Assembly: GCA_017464025.1 (NCBI GenBank)
Contig: JAFUEI010000070.1
Span: 1 to 42,501, forward strand
Length of the DNA stretch: 42,501 nucleotides
From: Paludibacteraceae bacterium
GTDB lineage: Bacteria; Bacteroidota; Bacteroidia; Bacteroidales; Paludibacteraceae
Direction: 5' to 3'
The notes below the pieces were generated by a model, which worked only from the letters and a program-made list of their open reading frames with translations, made no database searches and was not told where the DNA came from. Positions within the stretch are counted from its first letter, which is position 1. Each line of letters starts with the position of its first letter. A program made the translations under genes and the position numbers. Shown here piece by piece: positions 26,701 through 34,520 of the stretch.

Positions 26701-29700
26701 GGTTCAATCCGGATATTGTCGATATAGGCCTGGTTGGCAGTAGAGAACTCGGAGAGGAAGAAGATATGCTTGCCTTTCTGTCCTTGTGCATCGCCCATAT
26801 AGGCATCAAGAGGCACTACAAAGTTGGATATCTCCTGACCCATCGAAAGCGCGAGACTGACCGTATCAACATTGACCATCGTAGAAACATCCGACGGGTC
26901 GGTAGCTACACCCACAATCAGTTTGTGGGCATAAGTTGTAGAAGTGGTTCCCGTGCAGGCCTGGAAACGGATCTGATAGCGGGAGATGTCGTCCACGTCC
27001 AATGCAGGCGAGATGATGTGGGCCGAGTTGACGGATGCTGTAGTGTAGAGCTTGACAAACTTGCCGAACTTGTCAACCACAGGCGAGGTGGGTACATACG
27101 GAATACATCCGGTGGTAGTGCCCACATCCACTTTGTTGCCGAAAATCCAGCAGCCAAGGTCGGCCGTCGAACCGTTCGTTGTGGCGGTATAAGTCTCCCA
27201 ATCTTCCACACCACTGCCCGAGCCGCCGAACTCAGCGATGCTTTGTGCGGGGCAGAGTGTCTTGAAGGTCAGTACCTTGAACTGGCTGCTACCCGCCTCG
27301 CAATCACCTGCGACATAAGCGTAATAGGTAGTGGAAGGCTTCAGGTTGTTGAGCTGGGCAACGACATCAGTAGCAGAAGCTTTGATGCTGTCCACGCCGG
27401 TCATATCCTCTGTGCCGTCATAGAGTTTGTCTGCCGACAGCTCCTTGGTGGACCAATAGATCTTCCATGGGTTGCGGTTTCTCATGCTCATTCCCGAAGT
27501 AATGCGAACCGACTTGTCAGTCAGCATGCTGTAGGACGGACGAGGAGCCGGACAACGGTTGATGGAGAAGGAGATGTCGTCAATGTAGGTGGTGATGGCC
27601 TTGTTGACATTCTGTCCACGGAAAGCGATATACTTGCCCGTACCGGTGTATTCCGCCAACTCAACCGAGAAGTTCAGGCTCTTTCCCGAGCCGAGACCGT
27701 TAACACGGACGGAGTCCACAGCGGTAAAGGTGGAGAAGTCGGCCGGATTGTCCATTACACCTACCACGATGTAGTAGCCAGCTGTGCCTTGTCCGGTAAA
27801 CGAAACGATAACGCGGCTGATATCCTCCACGTCCATGTGCGGGAGAGCCGTCCATGCAGGCCAATAGGTGGCCGTCTGGGCAATCTTCAGCACCTTGGAG
27901 CCGCCGGCTGTCGTATTAGCTGTAGCAAGCGTATATACATAAGGTATATTGGCCCGGATTGTATTCGTCACGTTTACGCTGGGGGTGATGCGCTCGTTGC
28001 CGGCCACCCAGCACTTGGGCTGGAAATCGCCTGCAGGCGAAGTTGCACCGGCCGTAAACTCTTCGAAGTCGTAGGTCTTGGTGATGTCGATCAAGTCGCA
28101 ATCGGTACGGATGGCCACCATGGCCCAATCGGTGCCGGCAGCGGGCTTGACATATACATAATAGACGGTGTTAGAGGCCAAGTCGGTTACCGTATGGGTG
28201 GTGCCCGTAACGGTCTCCGCTTTTACAACGGCAGCAGCAGGCGGATTGGCGGGATTGTCAACCGTAGCATTGGCCACAAGGACATCGAACTTGTTGTCGG
28301 TAGCCCGTCCTTCCCACGAAAAGGCGATATCGGTCTGCGAGGCACTCGTCATCATCAGGTTGAGCGGTCGCTGGTTGATAGAAGTACGGAACTCCATATC
28401 GTCGAGGTTGAGCGACCGGTAGTTGGCAGCCGTAGGCGGATTGTAGAAGCAGATGTATTTGCCGGTTCCCGTGTATTCGGCAAAGTCGTAGGTGATGTTC
28501 TGCCAGCCAGATACCACGATGATGGTATCCATCAGCGTGAAGGTCGTGAAATCGTCCTGTTTGTCCATGACACCAATCAGCAGCGGGCTTTCTCCTGTAG
28601 TAGAACCTTTCACCCAGAAGTTGACCTGAACGTTCTTTACCTCCTCTTCCAGTTCGGGAACGCCTACCCATGTACCGTAGGTTGTATAGGCACGCAGCGA
28701 GATGGCTCCGTTGCCGGTATGGGTCTGGTTGTTCGGGTCGGACTGCTGCAGATAGGGATAGTCGTTGCTGCGGGTCCAGCAGGCCTGATAGAAGCCATTG
28801 CCGCGACCGCCTTCACGTACACCCTCGAAGTCAACCCGATAGGGCAGCTTCATATAAGCGGGACAATCCGTAACGAAGGAGAAGCTTGTCCAGAGACTGG
28901 ACTCATTGCCGGAGCAGAGCGCCTGCACATATACATAATAGCGGCTGGACCATTCCAGACCGGAAGGAATCTCCACCTGCGGCTCGGTGATGCCCGTCTT
29001 GTTGAGCAGGTTGGCCGTGATGAAGTCCAGCTGTGTCTCGTTGAGCTGTACGGAAGAAACACGCACATTCCACTGCGTGGCATCGCCGCGCGCCCAGGTG
29101 ATGACAGCCGACGTGTCGGTAGTGAGGGCTTCAAGCTGGTCGGGAACAGAGCAGTTGCCGCGTTCGCCGATGACCACATCATCCACATAGTTGATGCATG
29201 CGTTTTCGTTCTCAGGCTCTACCCAGCGCATGGCGATGTATTTGCCTTCGCCCTTGTAGGAAGAGAAATCGACATAATAGCGTGCCCATGTGGCCTGTGC
29301 ATTGAACTCCTGCACGGGCGAGAACGTCTGCAGGTCGGCAGGGTCGGTCATCACACCTACCACCAACCGCGAAGAAGCCACGTACGACTGGTTCAGGGCG
29401 CTCAGGTAGAACATCATATAGAGGTCCGACACTTTCTCGACAGCCGGATAGACGGCCCATGCGTCATAACCTGCATCTTGGTCCAGATAGAGGCTGTAGG
29501 TGGACTCATGACCTGCCTTGTCTTTCATATAGGGCAGCTCGGGGCCTGTCGAATAGAGGGCAACACCCTTGGGATACATGGTTTGCGAACCCGGATTGTT
29601 ATAGTAGTCCTCGTCTATCTCAAAGCCGAAGCGCATCGGCAGGTCACGCAATGCAAGCGTGCGGAAGGGCTGCGGGTTGGACCATACCGACTGGCCGCCC

Positions 29701-31334
29701 TTGCTGCTCTGTACATATACATAATAGTTGGTCGTCACATTCAGACCGGAAACGGTCAGGGTGCCAGCGGAGGCATTCTCCTGCTTGATGATGTCAGCCG
29801 CTGCAAGTTGGGCGGCATCGGCCACTTCTTTGGCCGACACGACAACCTGATAGTCAGTTCCCTGCTCGGCGTCCCATGCGAACACGGCGCCGTTGGCGGA
29901 AGGCGTAACCTTCACGGTCTCCACCTTCTTAACCGAAGGAATGCGGTCTATCAGCACATTGTCGATATAGAACTGGTTGGGTTGGTCAAACTGCGAGAGG
30001 AAGGCTATGCGGCGGGCATTGCCGGTATAGCCCGAAAACTCCACGGTAAACTCTTTCTTCGTGCGGAAACCGTCCACCGTTACCGTGCGGACAGGCTCGA
30101 AGGTCAGCACATTGTCAGGATCGCTCATCACGCCGACAATGATGCTGCGGGCCTGCGTACGACGCGAGGCCGTGTTGACCGTACCCCAGAACGATACCTG
30201 CAGGTCTTTCATGTCCGCCCCTACGATTTCCGGCGTCACGGCATACATCCAAGAGCCACCGGGGATATCCTTATCCACAGCTTCGGCACCCGTGAACAGC
30301 AGAGCAAAGGTGCCGTCGTTGCTGTAATTGCCCAGATTGGCATACATGTGCGTATTTACGGCCGGCATGTTGATATTCACATTGTTGCCGTAGGACCATT
30401 CTTTCACGCGGTCAAGGCTGCCATCGATAGCGGGCAGGTTGAAGTCCGTCTTATAGGGAATGGTTACCTGCGGGGTCATATAGAACGAAGCCTGCTCGCT
30501 CCATTCGCTCGCCTCCGTCTCGCACAACGAACGTACATAATAATAGTAGGTGACGTTGGTCGGCAACTTGGGCGTTGTAAACGTGAAGTTGGGGTTGCCC
30601 GGATTGAAATCAATAGCGGCATTGACCACCAGTTCGTCCGATTCAACCACATTCATGTCAACGGGCTTATTGGCCACCGCGATGAGGAACTGCTTGGTAT
30701 CGTAGCCCGACTGCCAGCCCAACGTAATGACGCCATCGTTCAGATTGGTCGTGTAGAGCGCATAGGGCGTGGAGCAATCCAATGCAGAGCGCACCACTAC
30801 GCTGTCCAGCACGATGCCACGGCCCATATTGTCCGTGCCCTCGAACGCCAAACGGTATTTGTCGGTGACGGACGGCAGGTCGAACATCACTTTCGTCCAC
30901 TGACGCTGGGCGGTTGTGAAGGTCGTCAACTCCATCCACTCTTCGCCGGGCTCCGTCTGATAGAGCACCCGAAGCGTATCAAAGTCAGCCGTCCACTTGT
31001 CCGCTGCATAAAAGAACGAGACAAAAGGTGTGTTCAGCGAGCCACCCTCGCTGTCGCGCAACAGATTCATCTCGGGGGTGATCAGCCTCGTCTTGTAGGC
31101 TTCGGTCTGCCCCGACCCGTTACGCAATACGGCACGTTTTTCTCCGGCTATGGTCCCTACCGGGTAGGTCCCGCCGGTTTCTACCGTCCAAAGCCGGTTC
31201 CCGTCAACGGACTCCTGCGTCCATGAAGCAGGGATTCCGTTCTCGAAACTCTCAGACAATACAATTGTCTGCGCTTTGGCCATTACCGGCAACATCAGTA
31301 CTGCTGCCAGCAACAAGAGAAATTGTTTTCTCAT
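20736..31334 (-). CDS. giant modular T9SS adhesin-like protein (3,532 residues)
   Basis: Surface-exposed repeat protein. The signal peptide ends at MAKA with Gln as first mature residue. It is followed by about 11 modules, each pairing a jelly-roll/choice-of-anchor J or cleaved-adhesin-like domain with a fibronectin III-like domain. The jelly rolls share a core of the form VGVMxxPxDxxTFxPV (for example RLVVGVMTDPADLQTFSPV and HIIIGTMTNPADFTTFHAI). The fibronectin-like domains share YYVYV followed by a Cys-Gly/Glu loop and Trp. Near the C-terminus are five repeats with the core GCDS and an ICYGGTY motif, then a T9SS type A sorting domain (YDALGKCVAV, then GRVVVK). Similar domains occur in gingipain/haemagglutinin adhesins. 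It has its own promoter and terminator and shows no frame break across 10.6 kb. Probably binds host glycans, proteins or other cells; the ligand is unknown. Confidence 0.9.
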   Translation of the reverse strand: MRKQFLLLLAAVLMLPVMAKAQTIVLSESFENGIPASWTQESVDGNRLWTVETGGTYPVGTIAGEKRAVLRNGSGQTEAYKTRLITPEMNLLRDSEGGSLNTPFVSFFYAADKWTADFDTLRVLYQTEPGEEWMELTTFTTAQRQWTKVMFDLPSVTDKYRLAFEGTDNMGRGIVLDSVVVRSALDCSTPYALYTTNLNDGVITLGWQSGYDTKQFLIAVANKPVDMNVVESDELVVNAAIDFNPGNPNFTFTTPKLPTNVTYYYYVRSLCETEASEWSEQASFYMTPQVTIPYKTDFNLPAIDGSLDRVKEWSYGNNVNINMPAVNTHMYANLGNYSNDGTFALLFTGAEAVDKDIPGGSWMYAVTPEIVGADMKDLQVSFWGTVNTASRRTQARSIIVGVMSDPDNVLTFEPVRTVTVDGFRTKKEFTVEFSGYTGNARRIAFLSQFDQPNQFYIDNVLIDRIPSVKKVETVKVTPSANGAVFAWDAEQGTDYQVVVSAKEVADAAQLAAADIIKQENASAGTLTVSGLNVTTNYYVYVQSSKGGQSVWSNPQPFRTLALRDLPMRFGFEIDEDYYNNPGSQTMYPKGVALYSTGPELPYMKDKAGHESTYSLYLDQDAGYDAWAVYPAVEKVSDLYMMFYLSALNQSYVASSRLVVGVMTDPADLQTFSPVQEFNAQATWARYYVDFSSYKGEGKYIAMRWVEPENENACINYVDDVVIGERGNCSVPDQLEALTTDTSAVITWARGDATQWNVRVSSVQLNETQLDFITANLLNKTGITEPQVEIPSGLEWSSRYYVYVQALCSGNESSLWTSFSFVTDCPAYMKLPYRVDFEGVREGGRGNGFYQACWTRSNDYPYLQQSDPNNQTHTGNGAISLRAYTTYGTWVGVPELEEEVKNVQVNFWVKGSTTGESPLLIGVMDKQDDFTTFTLMDTIIVVSGWQNITYDFAEYTGTGKYICFYNPPTAANYRSLNLDDMEFRTSINQRPLNLMMTSASQTDIAFSWEGRATDNKFDVLVANATVDNPANPPAAAVVKAETVTGTTHTVTDLASNTVYYVYVKPAAGTDWAMVAIRTDCDLIDITKTYDFEEFTAGATSPAGDFQPKCWVAGNERITPSVNVTNTIRANIPYVYTLATANTTAGGSKVLKIAQTATYWPAWTALPHMDVEDISRVIVSFTGQGTAGYYIVVGVMDNPADFSTFTAVDSVRVNGLGSGKSLNFSVELAEYTGTGKYIAFRGQNVNKAITTYIDDISFSINRCPAPRPSYSMLTDKSVRITSGMSMRNRNPWKIYWSTKELSADKLYDGTEDMTGVDSIKASATDVVAQLNNLKPSTTYYAYVAGDCEAGSSQFKVLTFKTLCPAQSIAEFGGSGSGVEDWETYTATTNGSTADLGCWIFGNKVDVGTTTGCIPYVPTSPVVDKFGKFVKLYTTASVNSAHIISPALDVDDISRYQIRFQACTGTTSTTYAHKLIVGVATDPSDVSTMVNVDTVSLALSMGQEISNFVVPLDAYMGDAQGQKGKHIFFLSEFSTANQAYIDNIRIEPIPACRIPNHLRADSASLTESGVNISWKGSASKYRVALAKETTLTPATFKKFVFSAETDTAFYAFSGLAPATNYYVYVEALCGEDGSAWATDVLSFRTNCPEEGFVITADTPYEQNFDDFANIAGFRENSCWGTVYLNTKTNAVTTSYPSLSTSAGREKTAALYMFNTKSTSAPTVTYAALPYITNNLNTLQLSFAYAANAVSTASPNRKIKVALADSMPTADNITTFDYVVFDELTSTQVYSAGYDTYSKSLESYTGNGHYIVFIADYGDGGTTGGGIYLDDIKVELIPTCAQPQGVALTEVAHEVATAVITPNPDSDAAQWQIAILPDSLTDEIVSQADIARLAKLFDASSTTVQLTGLTHSTGYKAYVRSRCGENDFSSWTNPVSFETMVKVKKNTTWCFENNEKQISNGASTTSKIPYGWDCGLVTTYAYASSYYPAIYTNSTGEGTVRYAKQGDNALRLYNYNTTSMVIDSSYVVLPYIEMEGRKAITMDVRSGQAVSSKPAALGYDTVSFGMTAKLQIGLIDSLGTIQSFRPLASYNIASKVGGIATVENNKLFDHIVVELPADLTGKQVAIIRTDHTTSSFGYLCIDSVSVSDSKGFTSPAVTAFATDTSVTLSWANEQGVAYNVYLIDQITTLYDADAAHVTKVANVTTGSYTFGTLMPGKEYAAYVQIAKEEQTMGSLSPRVIFKTACQAAPAGTVYGFDDNWELTVANGTSLYYHPACWVVGNASSQISTAAEGSMTTSNYSHAPYLRESYASSTHHLSDSSALFFSNISSYPAGMYAAMPLVAADLDNMQLEFYMRSVYESPTYHTPTSVSATYANNSQHIIIGTMTNPADFTTFHAIDTVEYTYKGNEDLVEHREGTVAGTPMDSDPTGLKFWQKKVVPLKGAIGAYVTFYTDRATQMYIDDVSIQQRSGWLAPNSLKLLSRDSVSAMVSWKGYQQGQYVLRVATDKALLNNVYEYPVDGTSFLITGLNPQTQYFWAVMQKGQGDEQSAWSAVERFRTSARMVSTSYTTGFEMEEGWYALPGFYQDEYKVTNGWKYDTKTATASVTSRPYNRVDAVPTGTTASYAYSHRGMYALELNTTTSANGAYAVMPPVDCKRMDTLQVNFYMSALYRYNNGTNAGKISGSGYASASYKHAVEVGTCTNPDDLTTFVPLDTVYYNSGLKSGMLVNESNDFMYEPKSVSLENAVGPYVYFRSDFNLSNHIWIDDVSFQPYNGCRPANMLATESVTDSAAVLTWEHFQGIAWTVEVAEDIDFTNIVKTVEKATTDKVTVTGLEPNKTYYWRVQQFCEEDGVADLSGTAVFNTWKAPLFNEDFMVNVLPEGWADITGSLTLKEVEAAAATLPDERGTVWSRSTTGKGLPTSHYMTTLMGTARKAWLLTPVISLSATDTAMLQFDLAVTMDGAEVPVSFNDNMRDDQFMVVISDDAGMTWKTQNAVIWNNDSIDNPADANYRYGIAEKSLRDVSAEGEKVRIDLSAYMGKPVRIAFYAENTKATVSGQRGMDIHIDNIHVNYVIKDYETVDLCQFEDYENVALGYYIDGDAAEAGVTTLQKMTLAMQKGDNDTLHILNAAVREAPIYEFADTIRTGTVYNKYNFAGKTRSGRYKMKFANGASTGCDSVCVLNLTVLNQIHIEDVQQLCYTQLPYVLNQKKYDRTGVYRDTVYSGVDNLPDTTYTLVLTVLSVYEETINDTICYGGTYSFGDEQLTASGQYIHRMETAAGCDSVITLNLTVLPEKRVELTELRCNGSSYEFNGKTITTDGDYTATLMSKDGFGCDSTVILHISFMDAILNEVTDTICYGGTYKLGDDVLTAGGDYTKTLVASMGCDSTVTLHLTVLPELIDTITDFIAEGDVYSKGDFVGLTGPGYYTKQYTSVQGCDSTVVLDLQYATALNVLQSDQLTLIPNVINRNGTVTVQGDFTDSELRNMTVAVYDALGKCVAVHNGLSNPVTVSDFPVAGVYSVRIYTGNGDAMVGRVVVK

Positions 31335-31428
31335 AAGCGATTGGTTTTGTTAGTTAATATTCAGATTTGCATCCTTTGTTTCCGTTTTCATTTCACGAGC
31401 CTTCCAACCCGAAATTAGAATTTGGCTG

Positions 31429-31460
31429 CAAAAATAGTTATTTCTTTCCATTTGTGCAAA
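31429..31460 (-). promoter_or_regulatory. promoter of the giant adhesin
   Basis: On the - strand TTTG (31460-31457) and TATTTTTG (31436-31429) are separated by 20 bases. The leader before the ATG at 31334 would be about 90 bases. Confidence 0.75.
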
Positions 31461-31549
31461 CAGAAACAGACAAAAAGAAGCATTCCGTCACCACGATGCC
31501 TATTTTTTACGCTCTTTTAATTTTCTCAAGACCGCCCGTGACCATCCCG

Positions 31550-31581
31550 TTTGGCCAATTGAAAAAAATGGTGTACTTTTG
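31550..31581 (+). promoter_or_regulatory. promoter of the SpmA/SpmB-type gene
   Basis: TTTG (31550-31553) and TACTTTTG (31574-31581) with a 20-base spacer. Predicted leader of about 54 bases to the ATG at 31641. Confidence 0.75.
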
Positions 31582-31640
31582 TCCGACCAAAGCGCTCGGA
31601 CAGGCCATTGCGGGCGCTGCATGACACTCATTGCGTTTTT

Positions 31641-32873
31641 ATGGTACTTAACTACATCTGGATAGGACTGATACTGATTGCAGTAGCTGTCGGTATTGTG
31701 CAGTTCGCGGTGTTCGGGCAGGCCGACATCTTCAACGAGATTATCAACTCCACCTTCGCTTCTGCCAAGACAGGCTTCGAGATCAGCCTGGGTCTGACCG
31801 GCGTGCTGTCGCTTTGGTTAGGCATCATGAAGATCGGCGAGGCCGGCGGTGTGGTAAGGGGTTTCTCAAGAGCAGTGGCGCCGTTTTTCGGCCGCATCTT
31901 CCCCGAAGTGCCCAAAGGACATCCCGCCTTCGGGAGCATGTTCATGAACATCAGTGCCAACATGCTTGGATTAGACAATGCGGCAACGCCGATGGGCCTG
32001 AAGGCCATGCAGGAACTGCAGGAGCTGAACCCCAACAAGAAACGGGCAAGCAATGCCATGATTATGTTTCTGGTGCTCAACACCTCGGGGCTGACCCTGA
32101 TACCCGTCAGCATCATGGTGTACCGTGCCCAATTGGGTGCGGCCAATCCCGCCGACGTATTCCTCCCTATCCTATTAGCGACCTACTTCTCCACCCTGAC
32201 GGGCCTGCTCAGTGTCTGCATCGCCCAACGGATACGGATATGGGACAAAGTGATATTAGGTACAATTGGCGTACTCACCCTGCTGATAGGGGGTCTGCTG
32301 TGGTTAGCGGGAAGGCTGCCTCAGGAGACGCTGACGAAGTGGTCAACCATCGTGGCGAGCATGCTGCTGCTGGCTGTAATCGTAAGCTTTGTCGTGGCGG
32401 CGATGGCGCGGAAGGTGAACGTATATGACACCTTCATCGAAGGAGCCAAGGACGGCTTCTCTACGGCGGTGCGGATTATTCCTTATCTGATAGCGATATT
32501 AGTGGCCGTAGGCATGTTCCGCGCCTCAGGAGCGATGGACCTGCTGGTAAGGGGCATGGCATGGTGCGTAGCCGGATTAGGCCTTGACACCGACTTCGTG
32601 GCCGCCTTGCCTACGGCGCTGATGAAACCGCTGTCAGGCAGCGGCGCACGGGGGCTGATGGTGGACGCCATGACGCAATACGGCGCCGACTCGTTCGTAG
32701 GCCGGCTCGTGTGCATCCTGCAAGGCTCGACAGACACCACCTTCTATGTGTTAGCCGTCTATTTCGGCTACGTGGGCATACGCGACTCCCGCTACGCGGT
32801 GGTGTGCGGTCTGTTAGCCGACCTGGCCGGCATCATTGCAGCTATCGCTATCGGCTACGTGTTCTTCCACTGA
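31641..32873 (+). CDS. SpmA/SpmB-type nucleoside-recognition membrane protein
   Basis: Integral membrane protein of 410 residues with two nucleoside-recognition (Gate) halves, the arrangement seen when spore maturation proteins A and B are fused, as is common in non-sporulating Bacteroidota. The first half has LGLTGVLSLWLGIMKIGEAGG and MNISANMLGLDNAATPMG, both typical of SpmA. The second half has DTFIEGAKDGFSTAVRIIPYL and ALMKPLSGSGARGLMVDAM, typical of SpmB. About eight to ten hydrophobic segments are visible. The ATG at 31641 (MVLNYIWIG) is preferred over an upstream TTG at 31608 because it starts directly at the first membrane segment. The transported or sensed molecule is not known. Confidence 0.9.
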   Translation: MVLNYIWIGLILIAVAVGIVQFAVFGQADIFNEIINSTFASAKTGFEISLGLTGVLSLWLGIMKIGEAGGVVRGFSRAVAPFFGRIFPEVPKGHPAFGSMFMNISANMLGLDNAATPMGLKAMQELQELNPNKKRASNAMIMFLVLNTSGLTLIPVSIMVYRAQLGAANPADVFLPILLATYFSTLTGLLSVCIAQRIRIWDKVILGTIGVLTLLIGGLLWLAGRLPQETLTKWSTIVASMLLLAVIVSFVVAAMARKVNVYDTFIEGAKDGFSTAVRIIPYLIAILVAVGMFRASGAMDLLVRGMAWCVAGLGLDTDFVAALPTALMKPLSGSGARGLMVDAMTQYGADSFVGRLVCILQGSTDTTFYVLAVYFGYVGIRDSRYAVVCGLLADLAGIIAAIAIGYVFFH

Positions 32874-32907
32874 GAGCATTGCGTTAACACGTTCTTCACT
32901 AAGGAAT

Positions 32908-32962
32908 AACATACTAATCACATACTAATAACATACCAATCACATAAGAATCACATAAGAAT
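32908..32962. repeat. five 11-bp tandem repeats upstream of an unknown gene
   Basis: Five head-to-tail units of 11 bases: AACATACTAAT, CACATACTAAT, AACATACCAAT, CACATAAGAAT, CACATAAGAAT. They end 42 bases before the ATG at 33005. The 11-base period is close to one helical turn, so a bound protein would meet each copy on the same face. It could be a regulator array or a slippage-prone spacer changing promoter geometry. Confidence 0.85.
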
Positions 32963-33004
32963 CTTACGGAGACGGTATGGTAAAAACATCACAAACAACA
33001 CGAT

Positions 33005-33973
33005 ATGGCACGGGCAAGAATACTGCGAACCCTATTTGAGAAAATCGAGCCGAAGCAGCTGCAGCAAGAGGCGCGGGAGCGTCGTGCGCATGAAAAGCAA
33101 CTGGCCAATCAGGAGAAGCAGCGGCAGGAAGCCGAGGCACGTCGCATGGAGAAGGAGCAGCTGCGCATGGAAGCGAAGCGGACACTGGTGCAGGAGAAGA
33201 TACGCCAAGCCGTGGAGCGCGGCGAGATATCGGAGGCCGAAGCGGCCATGCTGCCGGATATGGACGAGAACGCCCTTGTGACGTGGGCGCACATACCTTA
33301 CATTGACCAGATGACCCGCCTGCGCGAGCAGATGGACAACGGCGAATGGGCGGAGGTCTGCACCTATCTGACCGACAAGAAAGACTACAACCCCGTGTTC
33401 ACGGAAACCATCCGCCGGATGTTCAACCCGAGCTATTCGTTCGAGGAATACGCGCCCCACGCAGACTTGTTCTTCAAGAAAACGAAGCGGAGAAAGAAAG
33501 CGGGAGCGGAAGCGGATGCGGAAAAGGAAACGGAAGAAACGATGCCTGAAGAGCCCGCGGGCAACACAGCGGAAGAGCCGGAGGACAAGCATCCGAAGAA
33601 ACCGCTCATAGAGCCGTGGACCGACAACCTGTACGACGCCTGCGCACCGCATCTGATAGTCACCCAGCGCACACCCGAAGGCGAATACCGCTTCGGCATC
33701 ATGTCTATATGGCGGATGCGGTTCACCAAGCACGGCTTGTCCATGATGGCCCGCTCGCAGTTCATCAAGACCAAACTGTTTGAGCAGGAGACGGGCATAC
33801 CGGTGTTTATGGTCATCGGCATCGGCGGCACTGCCCAGACGCCGGAGCGGCTGTTTGTGGTTCCCTTCAAAGACGCAGAGAACCATTTCATACCCAAGCC
33901 GGTGGCCTACCGCTACGAGACCGACCCTGCTGCAGGGCTCCACTACGTGCCGGAACTGGAGAAACTCACGTAA
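33005..33973 (+). CDS. unknown protein with coiled-coil N-terminus and possible degenerate nuclease-like C-terminus
   Basis: 322 residues, soluble, no signal peptide. Residues 15-70 form a highly charged Arg/Glu/Gln-rich coiled coil. Residues about 75-155 are a globular region (TWAHIPYIDQMTRLREQM onward). Residues about 160-200 form a Lys/Glu/Ala-rich linker. The C-terminal part has the pattern LIVTQRTPEGEYRFGIMSIW, then FEQETGIPVFMVIGIGGTAQTPERLFVVPF. That C-terminal order (strand, central strand, then PVFxVIGxGG and a closing strand) resembles PD-(D/E)xK-fold proteins, but the acidic-x-Lys catalytic motif is missing. This is a weak structural guess. The stop codon overlaps the ybeY start as TAATG, so the genes are co-translated; the link to ribosome maturation is positional only. 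Confidence 0.75.
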   Translation: MARARILRTLFEKIEPKQLQQEARERRAHEKQLANQEKQRQEAEARRMEKEQLRMEAKRTLVQEKIRQAVERGEISEAEAAMLPDMDENALVTWAHIPYIDQMTRLREQMDNGEWAEVCTYLTDKKDYNPVFTETIRRMFNPSYSFEEYAPHADLFFKKTKRRKKAGAEADAEKETEETMPEEPAGNTAEEPEDKHPKKPLIEPWTDNLYDACAPHLIVTQRTPEGEYRFGIMSIWRMRFTKHGLSMMARSQFIKTKLFEQETGIPVFMVIGIGGTAQTPERLFVVPFKDAENHFIPKPVAYRYETDPAAGLHYVPELEKLT

Positions 33974-34416
33974 TGACAGAACGAAACAAAGCACAGAGCA
34001 CCATGATACAGTTTATAGCCGAGGGCGTGCCAATGCCCGCCATAGACGAAGGAAAGATACGGACGTGGATACGCGCCGTAGCGGCCGGATACGGCATGCA
34101 CTGCGGCGACATCACCTACATCTTCTGCAACGACGAGCGGATATTAGCCGTCAACCGCCAGTTTTTGCAGCACGACTACTACACCGACGTCATCACGTTC
34201 GACTACTCGTGCCACCCGATGATAGCGGGCGACATCTTCATCTCGCTCGACACGGTGGCTTCCAACGCCGAGACGGCCGGCATCCGTTTCGAGGACGAGC
34301 TTCACCGCATCCTTATTCACGGCGTGCTGCACCTGACAGGGCAAGGCGACAAGACCCCCGAGACCCGTGCCGAAATGACACGGAAAGAGAATCTCGCTCT
34401 CCAAATGCTGACCTGA
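33973..34416 (+). CDS. ybeY: endoribonuclease YbeY (16S rRNA 3' end maturation)
   Basis: Metal-dependent RNase acting in 16S rRNA 3' processing and ribosome quality control. 147 residues from the ATG at 33973, which overlaps the preceding stop (TAATG); another ATG at 34003 (MIQFIAEG) would give 137 residues and fits homologue starts as well. The family motif is HGVLHLTGQGD, with metal ligands His116 and His120. The third ligand position, His in E. coli (HGxLHLxGxxH), is Asp126 here; I recall Asp at this place in other Bacteroidota, so this looks like a lineage trait. Other family features are NRQFLQHDYYTDVITFDY and GDIFISLDTV. Confidence 0.94.
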   Translation: MTERNKAQSTMIQFIAEGVPMPAIDEGKIRTWIRAVAAGYGMHCGDITYIFCNDERILAVNRQFLQHDYYTDVITFDYSCHPMIAGDIFISLDTVASNAETAGIRFEDELHRILIHGVLHLTGQGDKTPETRAEMTRKENLALQMLT

Positions 34417-34520
34417 CGGCGACAGAGATGGTCTATTTTACGCATCACGGACAGTAAGGTACGGTTTTTGCTGTAAAGACAACGAACATATATTCACCCT
34501 CATAAAAACACAATAACGCT

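Larger units (their letters stand above)
31335..31640. other. divergent intergenic region between the giant adhesin and spmAB-type genes
   Basis: About 306 bases, more AT-rich than the flanking genes. It carries two back-to-back promoters (31429-31460 on -, 31550-31581 on +) with roughly 90 bases between their -33 elements. A run of T-rich sequence at 31500-31525 lies between them. No small gene or RNA structure was recognised. Confidence 0.7.

Noticed and set aside
32872-32884. 13-base identity GAGAGCATTGCGT with the region upstream of uxaC (41678-41690)
   Set aside because: Matches of this length are expected by chance in a window of this size, and this copy lies just after a stop codon with no promoter context.
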